From an uncultured Mollicutes bacterium (lineage in GTDB: Bacteria > Bacillota_I > Bacilli_A > Acholeplasmatales > Anaeroplasmataceae): a DNA stretch of 16,118 bases. A program made the translations under genes and the position numbers. The notes under the pieces are model-generated. The model ran no database searches, was not told the origin of the DNA, and saw only the letters and a program-made list of their open reading frames with translations. This document shows positions 14,703 to 16,118 of this stretch, in pieces. Where the stretch lies: NCBI GenBank assembly GCA_900540175.1, contig UQFG01000026.1, positions 1-16,118 on the forward strand, written 5' to 3'. The stretch's first letter is position 1, and each line of letters opens with the position of its first letter.

Positions 14703-14715
14703 TTTACCTATATCA

Positions 14716-14780
14716 AAAAAATCTCCTTTCATATATTAAAGTGTAGCTTATCAAATAAGCTATCAGAAAGGAGATTTTTT
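14716..14780 (+). promoter_or_regulatory. Long inverted repeat: pyk terminator that also buries the next Shine-Dalgarno
   Basis: AAAAAATCTCCTTTC (14716-14730) is the exact reverse complement of 14766-14780. Nested inside, TAGCTTAT (14744-14751) pairs with ATAAGCTA (14755-14762). The right arm ends in six T, as in an intrinsic terminator, and contains the Shine-Dalgarno AAAGGAG (14767-14773) of the gene starting at 14782. Any transcript that covers both arms should have that site paired. Confidence 0.75.
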
Positions 14781-14781
14781 C

Positions 14782-15150
14782 ATGTCTGAAAAATGCGGAC
14801 AAAACAATCATTGCAAACAAGAAATTTTAGTGGGGAATACATTATTTAAATATCAACTCAATCAAGTTTCTGAAAATTCATGGGATTTAGTGGCAACACC
14901 TTGTAATATTCCGACATCTGTATATTGCATCGGTCGCATAACGGCTCGTCAGAATTGCTGCAATAACATGGAGTATTTCCAAGCCTTTATCAATACCGAT
15001 CCGGTTCAAATCATTCAGGATTGTGATTTGTGTAATATTATCGCTCGCTCCATTGCCACGTACTTTGATAATATTTCCACAATTGACACAGGAAATAATA
15101 ATGATAACGGTACTTGCTGCAACCGCAGAGGTATGTTCGGTTTGTTTTAA
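14782..15150 (+). CDS. Small cysteine-rich protein of unknown function
   Basis: The 122-residue protein has ten cysteines (5, 11, 41, 49, 59, 60, 81, 84, 112, 113), including two CC pairs and one CxxC (81-84). It has no signal peptide or membrane segment. The N terminus is polar (QNNHCKQE), the middle has mixed beta/alpha character, and an Asn/Asp/Gly-rich linker (about 103-111) leads to CCNRRGMFGLF. Such cysteine patterns occur in metal-binding or disulfide-crosslinked coat-type proteins, but I recognise no family and do not assign one. A strong Shine-Dalgarno (AAAGGAG) and clean terminator support a real gene. I find no convincing promoter of its own, and its ribosome site lies in the inverted repeat described at 14716-14780. 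Confidence 0.78.
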   Translation: MSEKCGQNNHCKQEILVGNTLFKYQLNQVSENSWDLVATPCNIPTSVYCIGRITARQNCCNNMEYFQAFINTDPVQIIQDCDLCNIIARSIATYFDNISTIDTGNNNDNGTCCNRRGMFGLF

Positions 15151-15156
15151 TGAACA

Positions 15157-15189
15157 AAAAAGACGATGAATCATTCACCGTCTTTTTTT
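15157..15189 (+). terminator. Terminator of the Cys-rich gene
   Basis: AAAAAGACG (15157-15165) pairs with CGTCTTTTT (15179-15187), with a nested TGAA/TTCA stem across one mismatch and a TCA loop. The run of T continues to 15189. The A-rich left arm means it could also end minus-strand transcripts. Confidence 0.88.
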
Positions 15190-15210
15190 GTTTTTTTGTT
15201 TAAAAAAGGC

Positions 15211-15239
15211 TTGCGTCCTAAAAAAAACTATGCTATAAT
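15211..15239 (+). promoter_or_regulatory. Promoter of the tRNA-Pro/tRNA-Gly pair
   Basis: TTGCGT (15211-15216) and a perfect TATAAT (15234-15239) are 17 bp apart. TG at 15231-15232 makes it an extended -10. A 7-bp hairpin (GTGAAAA 15248-15254, TTTTCAC 15261-15267) sits in the leader before the first tRNA. Confidence 0.8.
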
Positions 15240-15278
15240 AAACGAGCGTGAAAACCTCGCTTTTCACTTTACATACAG

Positions 15279-15355
15279 CGGGAAGTAGCTTAGCTTGGTA
15301 GAGCGCCTGGTTTGGGACCAGGAGGTCGCAGGTTCAAATCCTGTCTTCCCGACCA
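15279..15355 (+). tRNA. tRNA-Pro(TGG)
   Basis: Acceptor CGGGAAG (15279-15285) pairs with CTTCCCG (15345-15351), followed by an A discriminator and encoded CCA. The anticodon loop TTTGGGA carries TGG (15313-15315). The T loop is TTCAAAT. Confidence 0.96.
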
Positions 15356-15366
15356 GAGGAAAAGAT

Positions 15367-15440
15367 GCGAGCGTAGTTTAATGGTAGAACCTTAGCCTTC
15401 CAAGCTAATGACGTGGGTTCGATTCCCATCGCTCGCTCCA
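15367..15440 (+). tRNA. tRNA-Gly(TCC)
   Basis: Acceptor GCGAGCG (15367-15373) pairs with CGCTCGC (15430-15436), then a T discriminator and encoded CCA. The anticodon loop CTTCCAA carries TCC (15399-15401). It lies 11 bases after tRNA-Pro(TGG), so the two share a transcript. Confidence 0.96.
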
Positions 15441-15487
15441 ATGAATGAAACCATTTTGACATCACATCATTCAAAATGATGAAATAT

Positions 15488-15511
15488 AGTCCGATCTGTC
15501 GGGCTTTTTTT
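15488..15511 (+). terminator. Terminator of the tRNA-Pro/tRNA-Gly transcript
   Basis: AGTCCGA (15488-15494) and TCGGGCT (15499-15505) form a 7-bp stem with one G-T pair and a 4-base loop, followed by a T run to 15511. Confidence 0.88.
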
Positions 15512-15595
15512 ATTAAAAAATCATTTACTTTTTGTATGATCGGATCCTATTAAAAATAAAGAACCGGAAACTTTTCTTTTCATTAAAGAATAACT

Positions 15596-15624
15596 TTGCT
15601 AAAAGGATAAAAATGTGATATACT
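15596..15624 (+). promoter_or_regulatory. Promoter of tRNA-Pro(GGG)
   Basis: TTGCTA (15596-15601) and TATACT (15619-15624) are 17 bp apart, with TG at 15616-15617 giving an extended -10. The tRNA begins 10 bases later. Confidence 0.75.
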
Positions 15625-15633
15625 TATTTTGAT

Positions 15634-15710
<77 letters not shown>

Positions 15711-15723
15711 GTTGAATTATTAA

Positions 15724-15751
15724 AATCCGGCATGTCAGTGCCGGGTTTTTT
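15724..15751 (+). terminator. Terminator after tRNA-Pro(GGG)
   Basis: AATCCGGCA (15724-15732) pairs with TGCCGGGTT (15739-15747) through one G-T pair around a 6-base loop, and T continues to 15751. Confidence 0.9.
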
Positions 15752-15847
15752 CATCCACACGATTGGCTGAATAATCGAATATATCAGGAAAGAAAATCCG
15801 TTAATCAAATAACTTTAAAAAGAAGGCGCTTTAATCTTCAAAAGCAT

Positions 15848-16090
15848 TTAATTCAGTAAATAGATTGCCAAGTTTAAGTATGAGGCAAATAAAATCCAGA
15901 ACAAATAAGGAAGTTGGAGCAGACTTGCTGTTTTGTTTTTTCTGTTAAACAAAACAATCATCCAACCGACTAAAAAATCCAGTAGGAGAATCCAAATAAA
16001 AGAAAACAGTCGCCATTTTAAAGAGAAAAAGAAGATGGACCAAAAGGCATTGACAAAGAGCTGTGGTCCTATGTCAAGATTTAGCGCAAG
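15848..16090 (-). pseudogene. tspO: C-terminal half of a TspO/MBR-family membrane protein, apparently broken
   Basis: On the minus strand, 80 codons ending at a TAA (15848-15850) encode a sequence typical of the TspO C terminus: PQLFVNAFWSIFFFSLKWRL, then an Ile/Leu-rich helix, FNRKNKTASLLQLPY, WILFASYLNLAIYLLN. The motifs QLFVN.FWS..FF, LQLPY and FASYLN.AIY are the basis of the call. TspO proteins are about 150-160 residues, so roughly half is present. Reading upstream, an in-frame TAA (16091-16093) closes the frame, and the other two frames also stop before the window edge (at 16111-16113 and 16116-16118). No start codon in the 80-codon frame would make a sensible shorter protein. It is therefore a truncated or frameshifted remnant, or a sequence error near the end of the window. 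Confidence 0.72.
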
Positions 16091-16091
16091 T

Positions 16092-16118
16092 TAAAATGAG
16101 AAATTTATCCTCATCTTA
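16092..16118. repeat. Inverted repeat at the window edge
   Basis: TAAAATGAG (16092-16100) and CTCATCTTA (16110-16118) pair with one mismatch across 9 bases. It lies exactly where TspO similarity stops and may continue past the edge. It could be a hairpin or the end of an inserted element; the sequence seen is too short to decide. Confidence 0.4.

Overview
The window looks like a low-GC, Gram-positive-type chromosome segment (Bacillota). TGA is a genuine stop codon, so this is not a mycoplasma with a recoded TGA. Shine-Dalgarno sites are strong (GGAGG, GAGGTGA), tRNA genes encode their own CCA, intrinsic terminators are frequent, and ATGA stop/start overlaps are common. Protein style would suit an Erysipelotrichia- or gut-Bacillota-like host, but no marker here fixes the genus.

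Region 1 (1-7438). After the 3' end of a tRNA-Asn gene and its terminator comes a DtxR-family metal regulator, then a near-consensus promoter followed by three related 16-bp palindromes. The promoter leads a tightly coupled operon: a YgbA-like ('nitrous oxide-stimulated promoter') Cys-rich protein, two half-size ABC proteins of exporter fold, and a self-contained ECF module (S component, EcfT, tandem-fused EcfA). Every junction overlaps or abuts. The layout recalls the regulator/transport part of the equibactin-type (Streptococcus) and YbtPQ/IrtAB siderophore-import systems, but with no biosynthesis genes here. The best reading is iron-regulated uptake of a metal chelate or related cofactor, linked to nitrosative stress or Fe-S repair.

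Region 2 (7439-13007). A more AT-rich accessory block carries a secreted protein of unknown family (GTG start), followed by two paralogous ATPase-permease fusions (TTG and ATG starts) with large extracellular domains. This is a MacB/FtsX-like arrangement. The first fusion lacks the fourth transmembrane helix of the second. An export, defence or envelope-stress role is inference.

Region 3 (13008-15189). tRNA-Val(TAC), then pyruvate kinase (pyk), then a small 10-cysteine protein whose Shine-Dalgarno lies inside a perfect 15-bp inverted repeat that also looks like the pyk terminator.

Region 4 (15190-16118). A tRNA-Pro(TGG)/tRNA-Gly(TCC) pair, a separately promoted tRNA-Pro(GGG), and on the minus strand the C-terminal half of a TspO/MBR-type protein. 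Upstream of that fragment all three frames are closed within the last 28 bases, so it appears broken.
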